From Datura wrightii (Eukaryota; Streptophyta; Magnoliopsida; Solanales; Solanaceae): 64,000 nucleotides of DNA. The stretch spans positions 85,335,501 through 85,399,500 of the forward strand of contig JASDFA010000007.1 of assembly GCA_035772735.1 (NCBI GenBank). The letters run 5' to 3'. Below, piece by piece: positions 33,761 to 45,043 of this stretch. The notes under the pieces are model-generated. The model worked only from the letters and a program-made list of their open reading frames with translations, was not told where the DNA came from and ran no database searches. Within the stretch, counting starts at the first letter, position 1, and each line of letters starts with the position of its first letter. Position numbers and translations under genes: made by a program.

Positions 33761-35205
33761 ATATCTTTATAGGGCCCTCTTTGGGAGCTGAGAAACTAGA
33801 TTCTATTTTTATTGGTCTACCCCTCTTCCCGGCTCTTCTCAGCTATAATCACTCCTTTCCTAATCTATGAACAAGAGATATCCCTAAATATCCATTTGAG
33901 AAAATAGATGAATAGATAGGGCGAAGCCAGCTGAAGGAAGGTCGCATTTTTCATGCCATTGTACCTATCAAGCAAAAAATCAAGAACTTTACAAATTAGT
34001 TTGTGAACCGAATAGCTAACTAACTAAGTGTGGAAGGTAAAAAAGTTCATCCCACACTTAATTTGCTAGCGTGTATGTGAGAATTTGTCAAATAGGATAC
34101 TCAAGACTTCCCCTATCATCGTCCAATCTCAACAATCCACTTTAATTCACTAACTCCATACTACACCAATCTCATGAATTTTTTTCTTTCTTTTCAACTC
34201 TCCTCTAGCCTTTAGCTTTTAATCAAGAATGCACTATCTAGGTTATCTCTCGCACTTTCCTTCTCCAATTCACAATTCAAGTAATTTCATCTAATGGAGT
34301 AACAATCTTCAATTCAATCAACCAACACTAAATAATTTACTACCATAAAACATGAATTAATCAAGAATTTCACCAACTCAAGAAATTATCACATTCAAAA
34401 ATTCAAAGCTTCATGTATTTTCTCTCTCTACAATTAATGCACCTACCCACCAACATTCAAAAATTCAATTCACCTACACCATCATCCCCACAAGTTCAAA
34501 TCACCATATTCAACCAAGAATCAAGCTACCCAACAAAGATAACATACAATCATGGAAGATAAGACTTTAAGCTCATAAAACCAAAAACATGAAATTCAAG
34601 TCTTTCAGCAACAATGGTGATTTTGGGTTCTAAATCTTGGGGAAGAAGGGTGTGGGAGCATGCTTGAATCATTAATCAAACAAGAGAGAAGAAATATACT
34701 TACTAGAGTTGAAAATGAGAGCTTCACCAACTTGTTGGAGAAGACAACAATGGAGGGGAGAGGGAATGGGGAGCTACGGCTTTAAGGAGGAGAGAGAGAG
34801 AGAGAAATTTTTGCTTTTCATTTTTTTTCAACTTTTTGAGGGAAAAATATGAATGAGACTTTAAATAAAAGGTGAGGCATGGGGTTTTATGTAATTTTAA
34901 GGTCTTTTGAGTCAATATTTACTCAAATATTTTCATGTAGATACACCTTGGCGCGCCTCCCTCTCTATCTCACCACAAATTTAGAAAAAAATTTCCACTG
35001 GAGATAGGGTCTGGCACGACGCGCCCCCTGTAGCCTCACCTAAAAAAAATTTTCTTCTAGAGTTTAACTCCTGGCGTCCCATGCCAGGGGTCTCACCCCA
35101 GACTTACACTTTATAGCTCAATGTCCCAGCTTGTTCTTACCTCTTACGCCCCTGTTCGTCTCTACAATACATATAAAAACATATAAAATGTTAAAAAGAA
35201 AGGAT
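33761..35205 (-). other. Spacer between protease and ORF2 of F, with promoter-like sequence
   Basis: It is non-coding. Near 34855-34870 the sense strand has the TATA-like TTTTATTTAAAG. Upstream, 34945-35100, are GC-rich words also found in the F LTR upstream of its TATA: GGCGCGCC and CTATCTCACCACA, with looser CTGGC repeats. A GA microsatellite lies at 34790-34806. Confidence 0.5.
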
Positions 35206-35299
35206 GGGTTGCCTCCCATCAAGCACCTTATTTAATGTCGTGGCATGACATTCATGGGTTGCCTCTCACGAAGTGCCTGATTGAACATTGCGACATGAC
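35206..35299 (-). repeat. Duplicated post-protease motif (GGGAGGCAACCC) in F
   Basis: Two copies (35206-35249 and 35256-35299) of a block read on the sense strand as GACATTAAATAAGGTGCTT then GATGGGAGGCAACCC. H (46342-46385) and K (60796-60839) have one copy each at the same place, right after the protease frame. I recall similar motifs after pol in Athila-type elements. Confidence 0.7.
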
Positions 35300-35384
35300 T
35301 ATGGTCCCTATCACTCCTTCATCCAAGTGGACTTGTGACCGTACCAAGAATCTGCTAAACTCTCATGTCGCACTTGCTGCTCCA

Positions 35385-36865
35385 CTAACTGATTACAACC
35401 TCAAGGTTCTCCACCAGCTTCATCTTGATGTCCTCATAATGAGGTGGCATTCGTGCTACTCTAAACACTTCAAACACTGCCTCCTGACCATCTAATCTCA
35501 TAGGCATCTTGTCCGACTCAACATGTATGACTGGGTCGGCGGTGGCTAAAAATTCTCTACACAGAATGAGGGAAACTGTTGCATCTGCCTCGTAGTCTAA
35601 GATTATAAAGTCCACTGCTAGAATGAAAGGTCCTACCTTAATCATGACATCTTTAATGATTCCCTCAAGATAGGCTAGAGACCGATCCTCAAGCTGCAAC
35701 GTCACTGTGATAGGACGTGGTTCACCTAATCCTAGAGTTCTAAATAGGAATGCAGGCATCAAATTTATGCTAGCACCCAAATCACATAAGGCTGAACCAA
35801 CTTCCTTGCTTCTAATAGTGATAGTAATAGTGAGAAACTCCCAGGATCCTTTAACTTTTTAGGAATTTTGTTCTTGATTTGGGAACTGCACTCTTCTGTG
35901 AGAGCCACAGTTTTAAACTCTATATGCCTTCTCTTATTGGCCACGATATCCCTGAGATACCTAGCGTACTTTGGAACTTCTTGCAAAAGCTCCACCAACG
36001 GAATATTCACATGAACTTGCTTCAACAACTCAAGAAACTTGCTATAGGTTGTGTCCTCTATCTTTTTCTTCAACCTTTGAGAAAATTGGGGAGGTGATCT
36101 AACTACTGCAATTTTCGATTGTGGGTTGCTAGATTCCTTTACTTCAGTCTTGGATTTCATGGTCTATTCCTTATCAACTTTTTCTTTTCTGGGACAACCT
36201 CACCCAGCTCCTTACCACTGTGCAAGAAAATAGCATTTACATTTTCCTTGGGGTTTTTCGCAGTATTACTCGAGAGTGCCCCCTATGGTCTATTGTTCTG
36301 TTGTAGGGCCAATTGCCCCATTTTCCTTTCAAGCTCATAGATGGATTTTTGCATTTCATTTACCACTTGCATCTGCTGCACCATCCATTGCTTCATTTTC
36401 TCCTCAAGAGAATTGTTCTGCTGCTGGCCCTGTGGCCTTTGGTAAGTTTTTTGGGGACTTTTGAAATTTTGATTCCCTCCCCATGGGAGATTTTCTCCAT
36501 TCCAGTAATCCTGATTATAGCCATTACCTGCAAAACCTTCACCACAACCTTGTTGTCCCACAAAATATACAGACTCAAGATTAAGAGGACAACCTGAATA
36601 GGTGTGGGATTCTCCACATGCCTCACATGATGGTGGTAGGATTTGTACCTGTTGTACCTATTGTACCTGCTGCACTTGGCCTCCTGCCGATGTGGTCAGC
36701 AACTTACTGATCACATTCACCAACTGGCTAATGTCTCCTTAATTGTTGCTACACCATCCACCTTAAGCTTTACCAGCACCTTTGCTGCTTCAAATCCTCT
36801 ACCTAAATCCTAATAATCCTGACTCCTTGCAGATATGAGGTTCAAGAGAGCCTTAATTTCATCTT
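35385..36865 (-). pseudogene. Athila-type Gag-protease of F, decayed and 5' truncated
   Basis: Frames at 36561-36283 (Gln/Asn-rich, QRPQGQQQNNSLEE), 36160-35765 (QFSQRLKKKIEDTTYSKFLE, EECSSQIKNKIPKKLKDPGS) and 35780-35385 (GASINLMPAFLFRTLGLGEP, VDFIILDYEADATVSLILCR) follow the order of the Gag tail and aspartic protease of Athila elements. The Asp of DLGAS lies at the frame break; GRPF has become CREF. Gag homology continues weakly to about 36860 and then stops at the junction with the G LTR. No RT follows the protease. Confidence 0.8.
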
Positions 36866-37555
36866 TAATTCTCTCTCTCCAAAACATGCTTAAAACGATG
36901 TAGTTTAGGGACTAAAAAGATAGAAAGTTACTAAAAAAATATGAAAGATTGCCCGACAGGGACCAATGGGTCACACAATGAGTCATTGGTTGATACCGCG
37001 ACTCATTGGGACCAGCCATTGATCCTGGGCCAAAATTGTAAGCTCATTGGAAATAGACCACAAAAGGGAACCACAACTCGTTGGATGGACCAACGGGTTA
37101 GTGGTTCCTCTTGTGGTCACTTACAGGAAAGCTTGGTCCTCTACTAACAGACGACACAACGACTCATTAGTAAAACCAACGGGTCATTGTGTTGGCTCAT
37201 GGTCACCACTACCTTGAACTTAAGGGTTGCTTGTTCATGGAACAGGTAGCAACAATAACTCGGTATGAACCACGAGTTGTTAGTCCCACTCATTGGTTCA
37301 GGGGAAGGTTTGGCAGGTTTTTAGACTTGGGATACAACGAACGATAGGATGACTCATTACTCCTTCTAATGGGTCATCCTATGTCTCGTTTGTCCCTAAT
37401 AGGAAATCTACAGGACTGACAACGACTCAAAAAATGGTCCATTACAGGTGACAACGACTCATTGTCTGGGTCATTTTGTGATAAAAATTTTTTGGTGCTT
37501 TCTGTTTTATCATGCAAAGTTTGAGTTTGGTCTAGGAAAGTTTAGGGAAGTTACA
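36866..37555 (-). repeat. 3' LTR of unit G, truncated
   Basis: It matches the right part of the 51760-54184 LTR from about 53484 onward (CCAAAACATG, GATGTAGTTTAGGGA), ending AGTTACA. About 1.7 kb at its left is missing. It is full of GACTCATTG / ACGAGTCGTT-like words. The boundary is approximate. Confidence 0.8.
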
Positions 37556-37588
37556 ATATCTCCCCCTTGGGATTATTCGTCCTCGAAT
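37556..37588 (-). promoter_or_regulatory. Polypurine tract and hairpin of G
   Basis: The minus strand reads CCAAGGGGGAGATAT at the LTR edge, with ATTCGAGGACGAAT at 37575-37588. Confidence 0.78.
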
Positions 37589-37839
37589 GAAGACTAAAAC
37601 TGTTGGGAAACTGTGAAAAGAGCTACAATTCCTAATCTGAATTTATAAATTGATTTCTAAAGTAGTTATTGATTCTGAACTAGAACAGGCATACTAATTG
37701 ACTTGATGCAGCTAAGATGCATACTAAAAACATGAATAGAGATAATGAGTGAGGAACTGAGTAGAGTATTGAGGAGGAATTTAATACCTAATGCTAAAAT
37801 TGAACTGGAAGGGAATAAATGGGGTTATTTAGCCATCAT

Positions 37840-40443
37840 GTCCACTTCCGCTTCCCATGTGGCCCCCTCAACTAGCTAGTTCCTCCACAAGACTTTTACT
37901 GAAGCAACCTCCTTGTTTCTCAACCTACGAACCTGACGGTCTAGAATTTGAACTGGGACATCATCGTAAGAGAGACTATCCTTCAGTCCCACACATTCTA
38001 GTGGCATAACTGAGGTCAGGTCACCGATGCACTTCTTTAATAGTGAAACATGGAAGACTGGGTGCACAGATGCTAGCTCTGAAGGTAATTCTAACTCATA
38101 GGCCATTGCCAATTCGCCTCAAAATTCGGTAGGGTCCTATATACCTCAGACTGAGTTTCTCTTTCTTTCCAAACCTTATCACCCCTTTCATGGGTGAAAT
38201 TTTCAGATAAACCCAATCATCTACAACAAATTCTAACTCTCCTCTCCTCACCTCAGCATATGATTTCTATCAGCTCTAAGCTATTTTCAACCTTTCTCCA
38301 ATAAGTTACACTTTCTACATAGCTTCATGAACTGAGTCTTGTCCTATCAAGGTAGCTTCACCAACTTCAAACCACTCTATAGGAGACCTACACCTTCTAC
38401 CATATAAGGCCTCAAACAGGGCCATCTAAATACTGGAGTGGTAGTTGTTGTTGTATGCGAACTCAATAAGAGGTAAGTGATCGTTCAAACTGACCTTTAA
38501 GTCGACCACACAAGATCTTAGCATATCTTCTAAGGTCTGAATAGTCCACTCAACTTTTCCATCTGTCTGAGGGTGAAAAGTTATGTTGAGTTTGACCTGA
38601 GTACCTAGTCTTTTTTGAAATAACTTCCAGAAATGCGAGGTGAACTAGGTAACTCTATCAAAAATGATGGACAAGGGAATCCCATGCAGTTTGAATAACT
38701 CTCGGATGTACAACCTAGCATAATCCTCGGCTGAGTATGTAGTTTTAATTTGGAGGAAATATGTTGACTTGGTCATCCAATCTACTATCACCCAAATTGG
38801 ATCATGCTATCGTTGAGTATGAGGTAGACCTGTAATGAAGTCCATATTCACTTCTTCCCACTTCCACGTGGGTATGTTGATATCCTGTGTCATACCCCCA
38901 GGTCTTTGATGTTCAACTTTAACCTGTTGGCAGTTCGGGCACTTAGCCATAAATTCTGCAATATCCCTTTTTATGTCATTCCACTAGTAGATTTCCTATA
39001 AGTCACATTACATCTTAGTGGCACCTGGGTGGATAGAATATCTGGGGATGTGTGCTTCTGCCAATATTCGCAGCCTCAAGTCATCTACATCCGAAACACA
39101 TAGTTTTCCCTAGTAACAAAGCACACTATGTCCCCCATTAAAGAAAGCCTCCACTTCTTTTCTTAGAATTGATTCTTTTAGCTTAAGCAGTATGGGATCT
39201 TCATCCTTCTTTTACTTAACCTCAACAACTAACAAGGATTCAAACCCACTCTACAGTACTACTCCGCCCTCAGCCGAATCAACCAACTGCACTCCCAACC
39301 GAGCTAAGCTGTGAATATCCTTTGCCAGTTCTTTTTTTCCATCTTCAACATGAGCAATGCTCCCCATGGACATCCTTCTTAGAGCATCAGCCACCACATT
39401 AGCCTTGCCTGGGTGATATAGCACGCTCATGTCATAATCCTTCAGTAACTCCAACCACCTTCTCTGAAAAAGGTTCAAATCCTCCTGACTGAACACATAT
39501 TGAAGGCACTTACGGTCGGTGAAAACATCCACATGAACCCCATAAAGGTAACGTCACCATATTTTTAAGCAAACACCACTGCTGCCATTTTAAGATCATG
39601 AGTCAGATAATTCTTCTCATGAACTTTGAGCTGTCTGGAGGCATAAGTTATCACCTTACCCCACAGCATCAGAATGCAACCGAGGCCACCTCAGGAAGCA
39701 TCGCATTAGACCACGAACCCACCTGATCCTTCTGGTAAGGTCAAAATTGGAGCTGTAGTGATCGAGTCTTCAACTCTTGGAAACTCTTCTCACATGCATC
39801 TGACCACTGAAACATCACCTTTTTTTGAGTTAGCTTAGTCAGAGTAAATGCAACAGAAGAAAACCCTTCTACAAACTGTTGATAAAAACCGATTAGACCT
39901 AAGAAACACCTGATATCTTTTGGGAAGTGGGTCTTAGCTAGTGTTTCACTGCTGCTATCTTTTGAGGATCTACCTGAATATCCTCACCTGAAACCACATG
40001 ACCTAGGAAAGCTATAGACTTCAGCCAGAATTCACATTTGTTGAATTTAGCTAATAGTTAGCGGTCTCTAAGAGTCTGCAACACTATCCTCAGATGGTTA
40101 GCATGCTCCTTCTCATTTCAGGATTATACCAAAATGTCGTCTATGAACAAAATGATGAACATGTCCAAATATTATTTGAATACCCTATTCATCAGGTCCA
40201 TGAAAGCTTCTGGGGCATTAGCCAGTCCGAAGGACATAACGACAAATTCATAGTGACTATACTGAGTTTTAAAGGCTATTTACGGTATGTCACATTCTCT
40301 GACCCTAAGCTAATGATATCCCGACCTGAGATCTACCTTGGAAAAACAACTGGCTCCCTGAAGCTGATCAAACAAGCCATAAATCTTGGGTAGGGGATAC
40401 CTATTCTTAACTGTAACTTTGTTCAGTTGATGGTAGTCGATAC
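37840..40443 (-). pseudogene. RT (rest), RNase H, integrase and chromodomain of G
   Basis: From 40443 downward: RT (MCIDYHQLNKVTVKN, then FSKVDLRSGYH), RNase H (39532-39251: DVFTDRKCLQYVF, LYHPGKANVVADAL), integrase segments between about 39100 and 38150 in broken frames, and the integrase C-terminus plus chromodomain at 38112-37876 (AYELELPSELASVHPVFHVS, LSYDDVPVQILDRQVRRLR). Many stops and small indels. It is a Tekay-like pol remnant and lines up with the same regions of A and D. The RT is cut by H at the codons for RMCIDY. Confidence 0.85.
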
Positions 40444-40448
40444 ACATT
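40444..40448 (-). repeat. Target-site duplication of H, left copy (ACATT)
   Basis: ACATT here and at 49600-49604 flank the two LTRs of H exactly; the second copy belongs to the RT gene of G. Confidence 0.92.
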
Positions 40449-41910
40449 TGTTCGCGGCTGGTTCGGTATGTGTTAAAAACCGACACGCAAGTGTACGTGG
40501 TCAAACAAGTAATAAAGTGGCTAAGTAGCCAAGTATCGATCCAAGGAGGCTGCTCTGGATATGCAAAATTTCCTAGTTCACTATATTTCTATTCAATTTC
40601 TAACTATGCTAACAACTATCCAATCAAGAATTTAGGGAGTTTTGTTTCTAAACTAATTATATACTAAACTTAACAACTATTATTTACGTTGAATTCAGAC
40701 AATGGATATGCTCATGCCAAGGTTAAGAACGAGTAATGGAGTTGATAATTATGATAATTTGGTCATCCTCTTCTTCATATTGCTAGTCAAGAACGTTTGC
40801 CTAGAAATTAAAACTCTCGTATTTAATTTCACTTTAGAATCATAAACCATTCGTCTACATTTCTGTGATCAAATGAAATTTATGACCTAACACTACAATG
40901 CCGGTTCCTAAATTGACTAATACGGCTTTCAAGTATATTTCTATCAAGAAAGCACATCAAAACCCAATTTTCCCAAATCAAGTTAAGAACAATACCCTAT
41001 TAATTCACAACTTTCCAATTTCATGCTCTCTCGAGTGAAATTGGACTTTTTAGATATACATTAATGGTGGCCAATCAAGAATGTACTAAGCACAAGAATT
41101 AATAGAACAATATGCAAGAAGAAGAAGAAACCATATCAATTATTACGAATAATCATTACACAAGTTCAAAACCTCAGCAAGAAAGGAATTAGCCACTCAT
41201 TCTTGGATTAATCGTCCTAGAATGAGTGTAAATCATGCATACAATTGAAGGAAAAGAAGAAGGGAAGAGAAGAAAACTCTTATATTTTCTATTCTTCAAC
41301 TGCCACAAAACCACGTTCCTCTCTCCACTCCTGAACTCTGCTAAAAACTAGAACTAAAAGAAGACTCCTTTAAAAATAACCTAAGTGTGCTATTTATACT
41401 AGTGGGAAATTTTTCCCGGAATAACAAGCAACGTGTCACGGAGGCCAACGCGGAGCACTGCCTCTGTGACACGGCGTGGACGCGGACCCTCTCTGGAAAT
41501 TGCAGGGTCCGGATAATTGGTCTCAACGTGGCACGGAGGCCAACGCGGAGCACTATCTCCGTGCCACGGAACTGACGCGCAGGCACACTGGAAATTGCCT
41601 AATTAATTCCTGCCCAGGCAGTGTGCTACCGCGATGGCAGCGTGGCACGGCTCCATCACGGAGCCAGTGTAAAATGTGCCATCCAAGGTCTTTTCCACGC
41701 TCGCATCCAAGTCCAACTCCGACATAGTTCCAACACGCATTTTAGCTCCTAAAAATCACATTATCCTGCAAAACAAATGCTAATCATGTTGGTTAGTATA
41801 AATTCGCATTTTATTACCAAATACATGATATTATATACACATTGCACAACAAACAAGGTAAAAATGATACGTTTGAGTATCACTTGGGCATATAAATTTG
41901 CCCAAGATCA
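40449..41910 (-). repeat. 3' LTR of H (1462 bp)
   Basis: TGTTCGCGGCTGG to GCCCAAGATCA. It is nearly identical to 48138-49599. Sense TATA: TATAAATA (41398-41391), with two inverted-repeat units just upstream. Confidence 0.93.
41391..41568 (-). promoter_or_regulatory. H LTR core promoter: TATA plus two inverted repeats
   Basis: Upstream of the TATA box are GTGTCACGGAGG (41433-41444) with CCTCTGTGACAC (41461-41472), and CGTGGCACGGAG (41527-41538) with CTCCGTGCCACG (41557-41568). The second unit differs from the first by a paired T:A to G:C change in the stem. The same module is in the other LTR at 49122-49257. Confidence 0.62.
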
Positions 41911-41948
41911 CTTACCCCACACTTAAATCCTTGTTCGTCCTCGAACAA
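41911..41948 (-). promoter_or_regulatory. Polypurine tract and hairpin of H
   Basis: The minus strand reads AAGTGTGGGGTAAG at the LTR edge and TTGTTCGAGGACGAACAA (7-bp stem, 4-base loop) at 41931-41948. Confidence 0.8.
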
Positions 41949-43810
41949 CACATACACAACTCATGCAAATTACATCCCAACCTTCGTCACTATGGTGCAA
42001 CATTTTACGCTACGGTCATACCGATTATTCAATTCTTGCAAATCATCAAGAAAACATGCTTGGTCGTACAAGACAATGACCTTAATACATCGAGGCTTCC
42101 TAAACTTTTAAGAATTGATTCTTGATATCGGCAAACTCATGCAAATCAACTAATCAAGAAATCCGACACGAAAATCAATCTTTCATCAAGCATGTACCCT
42201 CACAACTCGAGAGAAACTTCCTCTTTTATGTTCGTGCAGCACACAAACATGCAAGTAGGGGCATATAAAAATTAATTTCACTCTCTCTCCCAAAAGAATT
42301 CACATGCATCATGTCATGACCCATAGGCTTGCCCTTAGTGTATTACTCCACTAATATAAAGAAATGCAATGTAGGATCAAATAGGACTTTTAATGGGTTG
42401 TAACTGGGCTATGGATCTAGTATATATATATTGGATTAGCCAATAATAGTCGCTAGCATCCTTAAGCGCCTTTCAACTCATTCCCATCGACTCATGGACA
42501 TTGTTCCTCTCTTTTCTCTTTTTCTCCCATTCATGCTGGTTTACTTTCATACAGCCCATTTCATCGGCACACTTGACACAAAACAGAGGGTTTTCATGTA
42601 CCCTCACTATCATTTAATTACAACTAGTGCCTCTTCAACATCATCTTTTCTTTCCTCACTTTGCTTTTCTTTTCTTTTCACTCTTTTCACTCTTTAACAC
42701 TTTGGGAAACATTTTCTGTTCTTTGTAAGCGCTTAAGAGCTTCTTATAGACTTTAAGGCTAATGAAAAGAAGGAATAAAACTTAGTTCATACAATTCTGG
42801 ACAAAAGAAAGAAATCGGCTAAAGGCTCAACGGGCTGACTAGGGTACACAACATATAAAAAGGTAGAATTTGACAAGAAAAAAATGGAAACTAACGGTTA
42901 AAACAAAGAAATGCCTACATCCTTTCCGACGCTACACCTCCTTCATTTCATTTTGTATACACACCAGGCAAGTTCTAGACAATTCACAATGACATGGAAT
43001 AGCAAAACCTCACTCACACTTTATGCACATGCTCAAATCAAGATGCATTCACAGACTCTTTAATTAGTCAACTACATGAATTCAAGATTAAGCCTCAATC
43101 ATAATGAACCAAATTCTCTAGCCTAGGTAACTCAACATATTTACAAAATTGCATGCTTTCAAACGAATCATTTTCACGTTTTGAACATCAATTACAACAC
43201 GCAACGAAATTTTAGCAACCATAAGCAACTACAGTTTATTGATGCAATCCACCAAAGAAACTAAAAACAAAACATCTACTCCTATCGACTACATTTCCCT
43301 TAAGACGGTCGTCATCCATCCATCATAGGGAATGGTCACTAACTATGACATCGGTTCAATGGGACTATTCTCGGTAAAAGAACCAAAAACAAACTCCGAG
43401 AAACCCAAAATTAAAACTTTAAAATTTTTGCAACACATCGATCATTTCGATAGAAAATATTTGCAAACTATGTTGATAAATGCAAAATCTTTTCGCAAAA
43501 ATTTTGAAAAATATCGATCATATCGATAGAAAAAAAAATTACAAAATTTATAAAATATTTACAAAGGCAACCATAACTTTTTAAAGACACACATCATTAG
43601 CCACAAACAAATATATACACATCATTCACAAATCAGTTCACAAGAACAGGGAAAGCACAGACATACATAAACGTCAAGGAAGAATATACAGCAGATTTAG
43701 AGCCTATGACCCAACACCTAACTACTCCCCACCCCACACTTAAATCGAACACTGTCCCCAGTGTTCACAAAAATACAAAGCACAAAATTTTGGGTGGTGG
43801 AACTCCCTGC
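41949..43810 (-). other. 3' non-coding block of H
   Basis: About 1.9 kb with no convincing coding frame. It shares several blocks with K and F: GCCCTTAGTGTATTACTCCA near 42333, GGCAAGTTCTAGA near 42967, and the AAGACGGTCGTCATCC motif at 43300-43332. Confidence 0.65.
43300..43332 (-). other. Conserved motif AAGACGGTCGTCATCC.. in H
   Basis: 33 bases, nearly the same in K and little changed in F. The sense strand reads CTATGATGGATGGATGAC then GACCGTCTTAA. It is not part of an evident reading frame. Confidence 0.75.
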
Positions 43811-45043
43811 TTAGTCGAAATGTTCGACTTCCTCATCCAGTGCTGCGGCCTCGTCGCCCATATCTGAATCAGCTCCATCGCCGTCATCGGACTCTACATC
43901 AGAGTCCTCACGACGTGTCTCCTCATCAGTAGGGACGTCGTCGTCAGTCGGCTCCATAAAGGCTGGCCCCACCTTGCATAAAGCTCTGGCGTTCTCGCCG
44001 AAGGGGTAGTCCAGCTCCAGCTGCCATAATTCATCCTCGGTGGCTGGTCTCCCACCTATCCGTAGCTGCAGCATCTGCATGCCAAACATACGGGCCATAT
44101 ACTGGTCGTCACGAGCATGTCGCTCGCCCAGAGTCAGCACAGGTCCGTGTGTAGTGTCAGGGGCCTTGGTTTTTGTCACATCAAGGGCCCTCCGCTCCAA
44201 CTGCGGAATGTAATCCAAGGCTTCTTCCTCGATGTCAAGGCCTCGGAGGAAGGTGGTGATGAGTCCGCCAAACCCATATCTGTGGCCCTGGTGTAGTCTG
44301 GCTCTCTTCATGGCGGATATTATAACTGCCCCCACATTAATCTCAAGCCCTTTCATAAGGGAATACACCAGGCAGACACGGTCCCGGGTCACGTCTGTCA
44401 TATGCACTCCCGCGATCAAACACGAACATACTATTTTTAGCCAGATTCTGGCCTCCTTGTTCATCTGCGAATAAGGCAGAGTCTGGTGGTAACCCCTCTC
44501 TTTGTGTCTCCTCCATCGGGCTATGGATCGAGCCCCACACAACGTACATCTGATGTCGGCGTACGGTGGGGTGATATTGAGCTGGCGGAGAACGTGGGCG
44601 TCTGTGTCCCGCGCTCCAACGATGGCATTCAGCTGCTGGGGTTCCAGGGTGACAATCTGCCCTCTGATTTTAATAGTATGGCTCCTGATGGCCGGGTTCC
44701 AGTTGGCGTAGAATTCCCGGACCAAGTGAAGGTTGCACTCCTTGGGCTCCTGAAAAATAAAACTGAGCCCAGCTGCCTCAATCCTCTGCACCATGCGAGG
44801 GAACTCCTGTGCAAGTGGTTCCCTTGCAATATATTCCTCCGGGAAGTATTTGCTTTCCTTGTGCTTATTATACCATTTCTTCCCTTCGTCGGTGACCCAT
44901 CGTGTTCCGTATCGGCGGTGTTGACCGCGTGGAACAGCAGGTGCAGCTGGGACAGCAGCGCCCAGTCTCATTCTCTTTCTGCCGGTGCCTGAGGTTGAGG
45001 CACCCTTGCCTTTATCTTGTCGGCTAGCCATTGTACCTGTCAA
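43811..45043 (-). CDS. ORF2 of H, plant-transposon-protein type, 410 residues
   Basis: Intact frame from MTGTMASRQDKGKG to EEVEHFD. The first 30 residues are basic and low-complexity (RKRMRLG could be a nuclear localisation signal). The middle 60-330 is the conserved part shared with the decayed ORF2 of F: FIFQEPKECNL, CTLCG, VTRDRVCLVYSLMKG, DVTKT, GPVLTLGERHARD, LQLRIGGRPATEDE. The last 60 residues are strongly acidic (DDDVPTDEE, EDSDVESDDGDGAD). No transposase catalytic triad, no RT or integrase motif, no membrane segment. I recognise the family often labelled 'putative plant transposon protein domain'; its biochemical role is unknown to me. It lies downstream of the protease frame, separated by 1.35 kb containing a TATA-like site and promoter module. 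A true ATG could also be the second Met (MASRQ). Confidence 0.75.
   Translation of the reverse strand: MTGTMASRQDKGKGASTSGTGRKRMRLGAAVPAAPAVPRGQHRRYGTRWVTDEGKKWYNKHKESKYFPEEYIAREPLAQEFPRMVQRIEAAGLSFIFQEPKECNLHLVREFYANWNPAIRSHTIKIRGQIVTLEPQQLNAIVGARDTDAHVLRQLNITPPYADIRCTLCGARSIARWRRHKERGYHQTLPYSQMNKEARIWLKIVCSCLIAGVHMTDVTRDRVCLVYSLMKGLEINVGAVIISAMKRARLHQGHRYGFGGLITTFLRGLDIEEEALDYIPQLERRALDVTKTKAPDTTHGPVLTLGERHARDDQYMARMFGMQMLQLRIGGRPATEDELWQLELDYPFGENARALCKVGPAFMEPTDDDVPTDEETRREDSDVESDDGDGADSDMGDEAAALDEEVEHFD

Larger units (their letters stand above)
29545..36865 (-). mobile_element. Unit F: decayed Athila-like non-autonomous element, truncated
   Basis: On the sense (minus) strand: gag-protease (36865-35385), promoter-like spacer, ORF2 (about 33760-32640), 3' non-coding block, 3' LTR (30948-29545). 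The 5' LTR, primer site and start of gag are missing at a ragged junction near 36866. There is no trace of RT or integrase between protease and ORF2. Left flank ACCCT (29540-29544) is the expected target duplication; its partner is lost. Confidence 0.75.

Noticed and set aside
29545..36865. F as an autonomous Athila with decayed RT
   Set aside because: I looked for RT and integrase words between protease and ORF2 on the sense strand and saw none; the interval is non-coding and contains LTR-like words.
42421..42432. TA microsatellite as a promoter
   Set aside because: A short simple repeat in the 3' non-coding block, with no conserved neighbour or gene after it.
44486..44992. 168-residue plus-strand frame opposite ORF2 of H
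   Set aside because: Antisense shadow of the GC-rich ORF2; no recognisable motif and no counterpart in F.
43811..45043. ORF2 of H as an envelope-like protein (as in some Athila elements)
   Set aside because: No signal peptide or membrane segment is visible; the protein is basic at the start and acidic at the end.
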